Assembly: GCA_965214995.1 (NCBI GenBank)
Contig: CBDCCT010000002.1
Coordinates: forward strand, 3,596,001 to 3,660,000
Length of the DNA stretch: 64,000 bases
Source of the DNA: CBDCCT01 sp965214995
GTDB taxonomy: Bacteria; Deinococcota; Deinococci; Deinococcales; Trueperaceae
Direction of reading: 5' to 3'
The translations under genes and the position numbers were made by a program. Shown piece by piece: positions 9,628-17,705 of this stretch. Each line of letters starts with the position of its first letter. The stretch's first letter is position 1. The notes under the pieces were generated by a model that saw only the letters and a program-made list of their open reading frames with translations, was not told the DNA's origin and did no database searches.

Positions 9628-10431
9628 ATGTTAAGCTCGAGCCGTATGCCTACCACCCTGACGCGCCCCGCGCAACCGGAAGCTGCGACGCCGGGAAGGC
9701 CGCCGGAAGGTTTCGTGGTCCTCACCCCCCATTTTTCGGGGAGCTTAAGCGACCTCGCGCAGGCGCTGCGGGCGGGCACGCTCCGCCCGGAACGGCTCGA
9801 CGTTCTTCTTCTCGTCCGCGACTACCTCGTTTACTATCGGCGGCTGGCCGGCAAGGACTTAGAGCTCGCCACCGAGACCTTGCCGGGGATGGCGCGGGTG
9901 GTCGAGCTCAAAGTCCGGATGCTCCTCCCGCGCCCGCCCAAAAGCGAGGACGAGGAGATGGTGGAGGAGGCGCTCGAGGCCGTGGACCTGCTTTTGGGGC
10001 TCGAGGAGGCGGTGTCGTTTCTCAAGCGCCGCCGCGAGACGCGGCGCGTTCTCCTTGTAAGCGCGCCCCGCCCCGACCTGCCCCGGCCGGAGCGGCCCCT
10101 CGGGGTGAGCGCGGCCCGGCTCGCCGAACTCGCCGCGCGCTACCGGCCGAGCCACTATTTCGAGCTCTCGGCCCCGCGCCTCACGGTGGCCGCCGCGATA
10201 AAGGGTCTTAGGGACGCGCTCGCCCGCGTCCGGCGGGGTTTTCTGCGCGACCTGCTGCCCCAAACCGACTGGCCGACCCTGGTGGTAAGTTTTACCGGGA
10301 TGCTGGAGCTCGTTAAAGAGGGCGAGCTGCGCGCGGCGCAGGGTAGCGTTTACGGGCCCATCGAGCTCGAGGCCGTAGAGAAGGCCGCAGAGACAACAGA
10401 GACGACAGGGGAGACGAAAGAGGCTCGGTGA
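9628..10431 (+). CDS. scpA: Segregation and condensation protein A-like
   Basis: A 267-aa divergent ScpA/kleisin homologue, which would bridge the heads of SMC in chromosome condensation. The N-terminal SMC-binding part (SLSDLAQALRAGTLRPERLDVLLLVRDYLVYYRRLAG) replaces the usual FxGPLDLLLHLI segment. A charged central region carries DEEMVEEALEAVDLLLGLEEAV. The C-terminal winged-helix part, VVSFTGMLELVKEGELRAAQ near residues 217-236, is the most typical piece. ATG 9646 is an alternative start; neither has a clear SD. No scpB was recognised nearby. Confidence 0.75.
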   Translation: MLSSSRMPTTLTRPAQPEAATPGRPPEGFVVLTPHFSGSLSDLAQALRAGTLRPERLDVLLLVRDYLVYYRRLAGKDLELATETLPGMARVVELKVRMLLPRPPKSEDEEMVEEALEAVDLLLGLEEAVSFLKRRRETRRVLLVSAPRPDLPRPERPLGVSAARLAELAARYRPSHYFELSAPRLTVAAAIKGLRDALARVRRGFLRDLLPQTDWPTLVVSFTGMLELVKEGELRAAQGSVYGPIELEAVEKAAETTETTGETKEAR

Positions 10432-10548
10432 GCCGTGGGGTGTACTTACCGGAGTCTGTTGACACAAGCTTAAAGCAGACGTAAAACAGGAGCAGGTGGG
10501 AAACGAGCGAAGGTTTGCCTGTTACCCCTGCGCCTGTCCGCATACGAG

Positions 10549-11577
10549 TTATTCCGGCAGTCTGAATTCCAGCGTTTCGCTGCCCGCCTCTTCGCGCTTT
10601 CCCCTAAACGAGGTGACTTCCCTGAACTCGTCTTTGGTGTCGGCGTAAAGCACCCTTACCAGCGGATTGCCGAGGTCTTCGGACCACTCGAGCCTCAGAC
10701 GGTTCAGCCCCGGCACCACGTACTCGGCGACGTCTAAGTCGGTCGTACCGGCAAAGTCGCCGACCTTTTGGTCGTTGATAAAGACACTGATTCTGTCGCC
10801 GCCGGTTACCACGCTGAGCAAGGTTTGCTTGTCGACCGAGCCGTAACTGGGTTGAGTCGAGGCACCCGGGGTTTGCGCCGACGCACCGGGCAGGGTGAAA
10901 CTCAAAGTTTTCGAGGCGGGTTCGCCCTCGTCACCCAAGGCCGCGTCGAACGCTATGAGTTCGCGGAACAAGTTGCTCTCCTCGGCGTAAGCGACCCTCA
11001 GTACCGCTCGCGCGACCGCGTCACCCTCGAGCCTCAGCTCGTTCTCGCCGGGGTTCACCAAGCGGCTCAGGTCGTAGTCGAAGCCGCCGGTAAACTCGCC
11101 GACGAATTGGTCGTTCAGGTAAACGGCGAGCGGCTCCCCATCAACCTGCAAAATAGTGAGCAGGGTCTGCCCGGCTCTGGAACCGGGCCGCGGCATCTTT
11201 TCAGGCTCGAACAGGGTAAAGCGGACACCCTTGCTGTTCGCCTCTTCCCTTTCGGCGTGGCCAACGTCGATTTTCGCAATCTCGGCAAAAGCCCCCGCCT
11301 CGGCGGCGTGGGACAAGTGCGCCTCGTAGAGCCGGTCGACGGGCGCGTCCCAGGACAGCTCGAAGGTATTTTCGCCGGTTTTCAAGTACTCGCTCACGTC
11401 CAGACGGGTGGGACCCTCGAAAGGCCCCAGCCGCTCACTGTTGAGCGTCACGTAGACCTCACCTCTGTCGGCGAGCATATTAATTAACAGGAGCGTTTGT
11501 CCGTCGAAAGAGGTGTCACCGGTTTGTGCGAGCGCCACGCCGACGAGGGCCAGCCAGAGAAAGAAGTGCTTGAGCAT
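10549..11577 (-). CDS. Secreted protein with three tandem beta-sandwich repeats
   Basis: A 342-aa protein with a signal peptide (MLKHFFLWLALVGVALAQ) and no recognised family. Three repeats of about 100 residues begin GQTLLLINML, GQTLLTILQV and KQTLLSVVTG. Each continues with a pattern like V-x-hNDQxVGxFxGxxDxDVSEYLxxGxNxLxLEW (for example VYLNDQFVGEFTGGFDYDLS). The pattern suggests carbohydrate-binding or jelly-roll-like modules outside the membrane. It converges on scpA and has no co-directional neighbour. The function is unknown. Confidence 0.75.
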   Translation of the reverse strand: MLKHFFLWLALVGVALAQTGDTSFDGQTLLLINMLADRGEVYVTLNSERLGPFEGPTRLDVSEYLKTGENTFELSWDAPVDRLYEAHLSHAAEAGAFAEIAKIDVGHAEREEANSKGVRFTLFEPEKMPRPGSRAGQTLLTILQVDGEPLAVYLNDQFVGEFTGGFDYDLSRLVNPGENELRLEGDAVARAVLRVAYAEESNLFRELIAFDAALGDEGEPASKTLSFTLPGASAQTPGASTQPSYGSVDKQTLLSVVTGGDRISVFINDQKVGDFAGTTDLDVAEYVVPGLNRLRLEWSEDLGNPLVRVLYADTKDEFREVTSFRGKREEAGSETLEFRLPE

Positions 11578-11814
11578 AGCTTGAGTTTAGCAAAAGGAAG
11601 AGGTCGGTAACGAGAATGACGTTTAGGTGTCGGGCTGGGTGTCGGGCGTCATCCTCGAGCCACTCGAGATACTCCTGCTTGTCCCGTATTCATATTCTGC
11701 CTTCTGCGTTCTCCCTGTCTCATTCTGCCTCCCCGGCACGTCGATCAAGGCGTCCAGCGGTTTGTGTACCTTCCCAAGCTTGCAAACGCGCTCCAGACCC
11801 CCTAGAGTGGGGAT

Positions 11815-12090
11815 GTGAAAGAATTCAAGCTCGAGGTCGACAAAGAAACCGCCCGCGGTCGCTACGCCAACGTGGCCGTCATCGCGCACACCAAAGACGA
11901 GTTTATTCTGGACTTTGCGCTCACCTACCCGGGACAAAACCCCGCCGTCAACGCCCGCGTCATCACCAGCCCGGGACACGCCAAGGCGTTCTTGCGCTCC
12001 TTAGAGGACAACATCCGCAAGTATGAGGCGCGCTTCGGCGCGTTGCCCGAGCCCGCCCCGCGCCCCGGCGGTTCGGGCGAGCGGAATTAG
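11815..12090 (+). CDS. DUF3467 domain-containing protein
   Basis: A 91-aa protein matching the small DUF3467 family, with VAVIAHTKDEFILDFALTYP, ARVITSPGHAKAFLRSLEDN and IRKYEARFG. The family's biochemical role is unknown. The start is GTG at 11815, just after GTGGGGA; an overlapping ATG at 11813 is out of frame and immediately hits TGA. The C-terminal tail is Pro/Gly-rich. Confidence 0.85.
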   Translation: MKEFKLEVDKETARGRYANVAVIAHTKDEFILDFALTYPGQNPAVNARVITSPGHAKAFLRSLEDNIRKYEARFGALPEPAPRPGGSGERN

Positions 12091-12161
12091 CCGCACCTAA
12101 ACTTTCGGGCTACGTCTCTCGGATTACCCTGCTCAAGAACCTCTCAGGATGTAATGGGGCC

Positions 12162-12797
12162 ATGTCCGAGACGGTCGTGGTTTATTTTGACTACCTGTGC
12201 CCCTTCGCCTGGCGCGGCGCGGAGGTGGCGGAGATGGTCGCCGACGCGCTCGACGTGAGGTTCGAGTGGCGGCATTTTTCGCTCTACCAAAGTAACCATC
12301 AGCATAACCATAACGGTCATAACGGGAACGGCTGGCAACTCTGGAACGACCGCCTGAGCCCCGACGACGAGGCGGGCGGCAAGGGCCTGCTGCCCTTTCT
12401 GGCCTCCTGCGCGGCGCGCAAACAGGGTTTTGAAAAACACCAGCGCTTCCGGCTCGAGCTGATGCGCGCGCGCTACCAAAGGCACCTGCCCTACACCCTG
12501 GCGACCATCCGCGAGGTGGCGAACACCGCCTGCTTGCACCTGCCGACCTTCGAGAGCGACCTCTGGGACCCCGAGTGCCGCACCAGGCTCGCGCACGAGC
12601 ACTACCGCGCGGAAGCCTTGGACGTGTTCGGCACCCCGACCTTTCAGTTCGAGAACGGCCACCTCGCTTATTTTAGGATTAACAGCCTGCCGGGTAGCGC
12701 GGGGGAGGCGGTGGAGCTGTTTGAGGATTACAGGCGGCTGCTCGAGTGCTACCCCTACCTGGAAACGGTCAAACGCCCGCGCCCGAAGGGTAACTGA
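12162..12797 (+). CDS. DsbA/FrnE-like thioredoxin-fold oxidoreductase
   Basis: A 211-aa cytosolic thioredoxin-fold protein. The start VVVYFDYLCPFAW resembles the DsbA/2-hydroxychromene-2-carboxylate isomerase group, with a single Cys (CPFA) in place of CxxC. A cis-Pro loop GTPTF lies near residue 164. The helical insert carries GFEKHQRFRLELMRARY. An unusual His/Asn-rich stretch (NHQHNHNGHNGNG) at about residues 45-57 could bind metal; that is speculative. Substrates are unknown. Confidence 0.8.
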   Translation: MSETVVVYFDYLCPFAWRGAEVAEMVADALDVRFEWRHFSLYQSNHQHNHNGHNGNGWQLWNDRLSPDDEAGGKGLLPFLASCAARKQGFEKHQRFRLELMRARYQRHLPYTLATIREVANTACLHLPTFESDLWDPECRTRLAHEHYRAEALDVFGTPTFQFENGHLAYFRINSLPGSAGEAVELFEDYRRLLECYPYLETVKRPRPKGN

Positions 12798-12871
12798 GGG
12801 CGCGAGCGTTTATCCTCGCCGCACGGGGCTAAGTTACGGTGGTCGCTGCACCTAACGCAGCGCCACGCACG

Positions 12872-13993
12872 TTACAGGCGCACCGGCAGTCCCCTGGTGT
12901 AGTAGTAGAGGTAGAGCAGCCCCTTGTCCCGCGGGCGGTCGTGCAGCCGGAGGTAAAACGCGTACTTTTCATCATACGGCGTCGGCTCGGGCGGCGTGAA
13001 GAGCGCGCGCAAAATACCGGGGACGAGTTCGCGCACGGGGTCGGCCTGCGCTTGCGCCGAAACGTCCGGCGGCAGCGCCGCGCCGAGCACGCCTTGCGCC
13101 AGCGAGACACCCAAAAAGAGCATCCGGCGGCTCCGCGTCTTCTCGGCCTCCCTCAAAACGTAATCCCAATCGAGTTCGGTCCGGCGCACGAGTTCGGCCA
13201 CGTCGGCCATCCAGGACAAGCGACGCCAGAGGTGCCTCGAGCCGTGCGCGCAAAGAACAAGGAGCAGGTCCTCGGGGGGGACGGCGTTCACCTCGCGGCC
13301 CCCCAAACTCACGCGTTGCAGGCGCGCCCACAGACCTTCTATGTCAAAGCGAAAGCCGAGGTGCCGCCCCTCGACGTGCCAGTGAGGTTCCAGGAGAACT
13401 TGCCCGTCCCCCTTTTCCAACTTGAGATGGTAGCCGCGCAGAAAGACGCGCACGCGCTTGAGGAGCTTGTTGCCCGTTTGCGGCTCTCTCGAGCGGTAGC
13501 CTCTGGAAAAGAAAAACGCCTCCGCCCTTCCTAAATCTTTTTTGCGAACGAGCAGGTCCAAGTCGCCAAACTGGCGCAGCGACAGGTCGCCGTAGGCTGT
13601 CACGGCCAGCGCGGGGCCCTTGAATGGTAGGGCGGGGACGCCGAGTGCTTCAAGTCCGTCCACCAACGCCAGAAGCTCGCGCGTTAAGACCATGTTGCGC
13701 AGCGCGTTGCCGTGAAAGTAGGCGCGGAGTTCGTCTGCGAAGGGTTTGGGCAGGAGGCCCGTGTAGGCGGGCAGAAGGTTTTTGTAGAGGAGCGGCACGA
13801 CACTATGCTGAAAAGCCATGCGGAGGAGGTAGTCCCAGTCCAAATCCTCACGCAGGAGCGCGTCCACGTAGGCGGCGCTCTCCTCGTCCAGACGGGTACG
13901 CGCGCCCAGGATGAGCAGCGTCTCTTCGGGGCGGAAGGTGTGGCCTTTGGGGAACGCGGGGGTGCTAAGGGTGGGCATCACGACCTGCTTCAC
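12872..13993 (-). CDS. Nucleotidyltransferase family protein (NTP_transf_5 type)
   Basis: A 373-aa protein with the uncharacterised nucleotidyltransferase fold common near PqqD/HprK-like genes. The metal motif appears as LPFKGPALAVTAYGDLSLRQFGDLDLLVRK (D-x-D in GDLDLLV) near residues 120-150. WHVEGRH and LLVLCAHGSRHLWRRLSWMADVAELVRR follow. It starts at GTG 13993, overlapping the TGA of the kinase-like gene by 4 nt. In other bacteria such pairs occur with lasso-peptide or glycan clusters, but no precursor peptide, PqqD or cyclase was recognised here. Confidence 0.8.
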   Translation of the reverse strand: MKQVVMPTLSTPAFPKGHTFRPEETLLILGARTRLDEESAAYVDALLREDLDWDYLLRMAFQHSVVPLLYKNLLPAYTGLLPKPFADELRAYFHGNALRNMVLTRELLALVDGLEALGVPALPFKGPALAVTAYGDLSLRQFGDLDLLVRKKDLGRAEAFFFSRGYRSREPQTGNKLLKRVRVFLRGYHLKLEKGDGQVLLEPHWHVEGRHLGFRFDIEGLWARLQRVSLGGREVNAVPPEDLLLVLCAHGSRHLWRRLSWMADVAELVRRTELDWDYVLREAEKTRSRRMLFLGVSLAQGVLGAALPPDVSAQAQADPVRELVPGILRALFTPPEPTPYDEKYAFYLRLHDRPRDKGLLYLYYYTRGLPVRL

Positions 13994-14943
13994 GCTATAA
14001 GCTCCTCGAGCAGCACCGGCAACCGTTCAAAGTCGCGCCCGGTCTCGAGCCGATAAGCGGGGCAGGCCGCGACGAGCGCGCCCAACGCGTCCACGTGGGC
14101 TTGGGACGCCTTCGCCTCGGTGAGGAGGACGTTGGGGAGGAGCTCGAGCAGCGCCTCGTCTCGCGTCATGGGGTGCAGCGTGCTCTTCTCGGCGTGAGCG
14201 ATGCGCGGGAAAACGAGCGCCGCGGGTTCGCCCTCCAGGATGACGCCCGCCCCCACCGCTCCCGCGGTGAGCTGGTACTTTTCCCCGCCGGAAAGTTTGC
14301 GCTGAGGGGAAAGCTCGAGCAGGTGCGCCGTCTTGTCAGTAAAATCAATCTCGTCGGGAAAAGCCAGCACGCGCAACCCCTCGTCTCGCTTCAGGAACAC
14401 CATGTCGTCGCTCATCAACCCCCACCCGGCGCGGAGCAGCGCGAGCGTCAACGTGGATTTACCGGAGCCGCTCCCCCCGGGCAGGAGCAGCGCCCGTTTT
14501 CCCCTACAGAGTCCCGCGGCGTGCAGGTTGTAAAGCCCGCGGCGTTTGAGGGTTTCGATAAAGGGCAGCGTGAACATGGGGCGCGAAAGGAGCCAGAGAT
14601 TGTCCCGCTGCGCGCGCACGTACGAAACGTCGGTGTGACCGTCCAACGGTCTGCAAAGCACCCGCACCCGCCCGCACACGTCGATGTAGAGCGCGTCGGC
14701 GTCCTCTACATAAAGCACCTCGCCCTCCGGCGCATCGTAAACGGGCCGGGACGTGCCTGAAGGCCGCCGCACCCGGTGATGCTCTAAGGTGCAGGAGAAA
14801 ACGAAGGCGAGTTCAGGTTTTGCGGGCGGGGCGGCGAAGGGCTCGAGCCGCGCGCGTAACGCCCCCAACAAGCTTTCGTCGTCGGCCTGAACGCTCATGG
14901 TTACGCCGTGAAAGCTGTAGTGGTGGGTAGAGGATGGGGTCAA
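13990..14943 (-). CDS. HPr kinase/phosphorylase-like P-loop protein
   Basis: A 317-aa protein related to the C-terminal kinase domain of HprK. The P-loop is LLPGGSGSGKSTLTLALLRAGWG near residues 156-176, and LMSDDMVFL follows. It lacks the HprK N-terminal domain and regulatory hallmark regions, like the HprK-like proteins found with nucleotidyltransferases. The start is drawn at TTG 14943 so that the N-terminal YSFHGVTMSV strand is included; ATG 14898 is an alternative. It is translationally coupled to the nucleotidyltransferase. The substrate is unknown. Confidence 0.75.
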   Translation of the reverse strand: MTPSSTHHYSFHGVTMSVQADDESLLGALRARLEPFAAPPAKPELAFVFSCTLEHHRVRRPSGTSRPVYDAPEGEVLYVEDADALYIDVCGRVRVLCRPLDGHTDVSYVRAQRDNLWLLSRPMFTLPFIETLKRRGLYNLHAAGLCRGKRALLLPGGSGSGKSTLTLALLRAGWGLMSDDMVFLKRDEGLRVLAFPDEIDFTDKTAHLLELSPQRKLSGGEKYQLTAGAVGAGVILEGEPAALVFPRIAHAEKSTLHPMTRDEALLELLPNVLLTEAKASQAHVDALGALVAACPAYRLETGRDFERLPVLLEELIA

Positions 14944-15199
14944 GGGCGTGAAAATCTTTGCTAGCGGTTCAAGCTTTTTTGGCGTTCAGGAGATCGGTAA
15001 CTTGTTTGTTGAGTGGCAGCATCTGATGAGTCGACGTTATCACGGGTTTGGGGGTCAGAGGCTCGAGGCGGTCACATCCTATGGTCACTCGCTCGAGTCC
15101 GCTCGGCCTCGTTGTCCGCGTTACTTTTGGCGTGTTCGGCCCAACGTTATAAGTTAAGCTTTGACTGGGAGCCAAGCCGGTTCCGCCTCACTATCTTCT

Positions 15200-16288
15200 A
15201 TGCGACCCTCTCCACTTTTCAACACCATCGTCATCGCGGGCGTCGGGCTGATCGGCGGTTCCGTCGGGCTGGGCGTGCGGCAGCGGTTTTTAGCCGACCG
15301 GGTGATTGGGTTCGACTTAGACCCGGTGGCGTTGGAGGCCGCCGTCGGCATGAGCGTCATCGACGAGGCGCAGCTGCGGCCCGGCGAGTGGCTGGAGAGT
15401 GCTGATTTGGTTGTGCTCGCCTCGCCCGCGCAGACGCTCGTGGCCTCTGCCGAGAGCCTAAAGCCCTTCCTGAACGAACGCGCCATTGTTACTGATGTGG
15501 GCGGCGTGAAAGAGAGCGTCGTAAAGTCGCTCGTTGGTCTCCGTTTTGTCGGCGGTCATCCGATGGCGGGCAGCGAGCGCGTGGGGGTGCAAAACGCGGA
15601 CGCGGCGCTCTTGGAAAACGCCGTTTGGGTGCTTACCCCAGATGAGACAACCGACCCGGAGGCGTTGGAAAAAGTACGCACCTTTGTCGAGCACTTGGGC
15701 GCTCGGCCTATCCAGACGAGCCCCGAGCGGCACGACCGCCTGGTGGCCGCGGTGAGCCACGTGCCCTACCTCACCGCGGTGGCGCTCACGCAGCTCGTGG
15801 CCGAAGACCGCGACCGCGACCCGATGATGCTGCTCGCGGCGGGGGGCTTTCGGGACCTTACCCGCGTGGCGTCGGGGAGCCCGCGCATGAGCCGGGACAT
15901 GGTGGCGGGTAACAAAGAGGCGGTGCGGGAGGCGCTGGCCGGGCTTAGGCATCAGCTCGACGTGTTGGAAGAGGCCTTGGAGCGTCCCGAGAAGTTGCTC
16001 GAGCACGCCGAGACCGCCAAACGGAGCCGCGACTCCTTTCCCATCGTCCGGCGCTCGCTTCTGCCTGCGCGTTTTGAGGTCGTTATCGCGGTGCCCGACA
16101 GGCCGGGCGAGCTTGCCAAAATTACCAGGGCCCTGGGCGAGGCGGGCGTCAACATCAAAGACATCGAGGTCTTAGGCATCCGCGAGGCGGGGGGCGCGGT
16201 GCGGCTCGCTTTCAACGACGAGGCGCAGCTTAGGACGGGCACGCGCGCGCTCACCGAGGCGGGGTATGAGGCGCGGGGGCGCGGTTAA
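15200..16288 (+). CDS. tyrA: Prephenate dehydrogenase with C-terminal ACT domain
   Basis: A 362-aa enzyme of tyrosine synthesis that oxidatively decarboxylates prephenate to 4-hydroxyphenylpyruvate. The N-terminal NAD fold has IAGVGLIGGSVG; VGGHPMAGSERVGV and VAAVSHVPYLTA carry the conserved catalytic His residues. The last 80 residues form an ACT domain (VVIAVPDRPGELAKITRALGEAGVNI), the probable site of feedback by tyrosine. ATG 15200 is preferred to the TTG at 15161. The phosphatase gene follows by 20 nt, so co-transcription is likely. Confidence 0.93.
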   Translation: MRPSPLFNTIVIAGVGLIGGSVGLGVRQRFLADRVIGFDLDPVALEAAVGMSVIDEAQLRPGEWLESADLVVLASPAQTLVASAESLKPFLNERAIVTDVGGVKESVVKSLVGLRFVGGHPMAGSERVGVQNADAALLENAVWVLTPDETTDPEALEKVRTFVEHLGARPIQTSPERHDRLVAAVSHVPYLTAVALTQLVAEDRDRDPMMLLAAGGFRDLTRVASGSPRMSRDMVAGNKEAVREALAGLRHQLDVLEEALERPEKLLEHAETAKRSRDSFPIVRRSLLPARFEVVIAVPDRPGELAKITRALGEAGVNIKDIEVLGIREAGGAVRLAFNDEAQLRTGTRALTEAGYEARGRG

Positions 16289-16308
16289 GAGTTCAGACTA
16301 GGAGCATC

Positions 16309-16989
16309 ATGACACGGCTTTTTCTGGTCCGGCACGGCGAGAATCGGGCGAACCTCACCAAGGAGTTTTCGCACCGGCTGGTGGACTACCCGCTGACGCC
16401 CAAGGGCGTGCTGCAAGCGCGGGGGACCGCCGCCTATTTCTTGGACAAAGATGTCTACCACGTGTTCACCTCACCCCTCAAACGTGCGCGCGAAACAGCG
16501 GAGGTCATTGCGGCGGCGACGGGGGCGCCGTTGAGCGTGCTCGAGTCCTTCCGCGAGGTGGACGTGGGACGCCTGGAAAGGGAGCCACCCACGCCTGAAA
16601 ACTGGCTCCTCCACAACGACATCGTCCGGGGCTGGTGGGAAGGTGAGCATCATTTGCGCTTCCCCGAGGGAGAAAGTTATGAGGAACTGCTGGGGCGGGT
16701 GCGAGAGGCCTACAAGGAAGTGTTGCGGGGCCGGGACGGGCAAGCGCTGGTCATCGTCGCCCACGGCGGCAGCCTGACGCTTCCCCTCAAAGACCTGTGC
16801 CGCGGCGTAGACGTTGACACCCTGCGCAGCGCCGCCCACCACAACTGCGCGGTGAGCGAACTTAGCGCCGCGCTTCAAAAAGGCGAGCCCCACCTTACGC
16901 TCGTTCGCTGGGCCGCGTGCGACCACCTCTCCGGCGAGGCGGCGGAGTTCGTCGCGGGCACGCCTGCCCCCGGTGAGCGCATGGGTTGA
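16309..16989 (+). CDS. Histidine phosphatase family protein (phosphoglycerate mutase-like)
   Basis: A 226-aa phosphohydrolase. The catalytic RHG is in LFLVRHGENRAN at the N-terminus; the second arginine is in FTSPLKRARETAEVI, the general acid Glu in FREVDVGRLE, and the second His in VIVAHGGSLT. It lies 20 nt after tyrA behind AGGAGCATC. The substrate is not predictable, since family members act on sugar phosphates, alpha-ribazole phosphate and others. Confidence 0.9.
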   Translation: MTRLFLVRHGENRANLTKEFSHRLVDYPLTPKGVLQARGTAAYFLDKDVYHVFTSPLKRARETAEVIAAATGAPLSVLESFREVDVGRLEREPPTPENWLLHNDIVRGWWEGEHHLRFPEGESYEELLGRVREAYKEVLRGRDGQALVIVAHGGSLTLPLKDLCRGVDVDTLRSAAHHNCAVSELSAALQKGEPHLTLVRWAACDHLSGEAAEFVAGTPAPGERMG

Positions 16990-16997
16990 CGCTTTCG

Positions 16998-17399
16998 CTA
17001 GAAGAATCTACGCGCAAAACGCCACAGCAGCCACAGCGCCAGGAGCCAGACGGCGAAAACTATCCCGGCACCGAGTCGACTCCGTGACCCTTCCGCCCCC
17101 GCCGCTCGCTCCCGGCTCTCGGCCATCACAGGGGCCGGGATGAGCCGTAGCGCGAGCGCAATCCCGGCGGGCAACAAGATGAGGTCATCTAAAAGACCCA
17201 GCACGGGGATGAAGTCGGGGATGAGGTCGATGGGCGAGAGTGCGTACGCGACCACGCCCGCCACGATGAGTTTGGCAACCCACGGCGTTCGGGGATGACG
17301 ATAGGCGAAAGAGAGCGCCAGCACCTCCCGTTTGAGCTCTTTGGCGCGGTTTTTGAGGGCGGCAAGCACCCGCCGAGTATAAGCTTTTGCCCTTCCCAA
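16998..17399 (-). CDS. YkvA family (DUF1232) membrane protein
   Basis: A 133-aa protein with the YkvA signature VVAYALSPIDLIPDFIPVLGLLDDLILLP in its middle. It is preceded by a basic amphipathic N-terminus (AALKNRAKELKRE) and followed by a C-terminal membrane helix (AGIVFAVWLLALWLLW) and RRFF. The start is TTG at 17399. The role is unknown. It converges on the phosphatase gene with 8 nt between the stops. Confidence 0.88.
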   Translation of the reverse strand: MGRAKAYTRRVLAALKNRAKELKREVLALSFAYRHPRTPWVAKLIVAGVVAYALSPIDLIPDFIPVLGLLDDLILLPAGIALALRLIPAPVMAESRERAAGAEGSRSRLGAGIVFAVWLLALWLLWRFARRFF

Positions 17400-17415
17400 T
17401 CTGGTATGAAAACGT

Positions 17416-17676
17416 ATGGCCCACGCGCCCCTTTTCGACCTCGCTGTGAACCGCGCGCTCCTCTATTCAAGGCGCTTGGGCCTGCCTTTAGAGGAAACAG
17501 AGCAAGGGGAGGGCTTAAGGGTGGGGCTCGAGCCCTGGTACCTAAAAACGCGCTTTGCTTACCGCATTCCGCTAGAAAAGGTTGTCAAGGCGCTCCAGCG
17601 CTACCCCGGTGATGACTACTATTGGACGGGAGGAGAAAACGGGCGCTGGGTGGCGGGGCGGAACCCGCGGCCATGA
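17416..17676 (+). CDS. Hypothetical protein, 86 aa
   Basis: A small, slightly acidic protein without a recognised family (MAHAPLFDLAVNRALLYSRR...). The ordered pattern RFAYRIPLEKVVKALQRYPGDDYYW looks like a folded domain, and codon use is typical of the neighbours. It is divergent from the YkvA gene with only 16 nt between starts. No domain could be assigned. Confidence 0.55.
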   Translation: MAHAPLFDLAVNRALLYSRRLGLPLEETEQGEGLRVGLEPWYLKTRFAYRIPLEKVVKALQRYPGDDYYWTGGENGRWVAGRNPRP

Positions 17677-17705
17677 AAAATGGCTCCTCGGATTACGCTT
17701 AGCGC

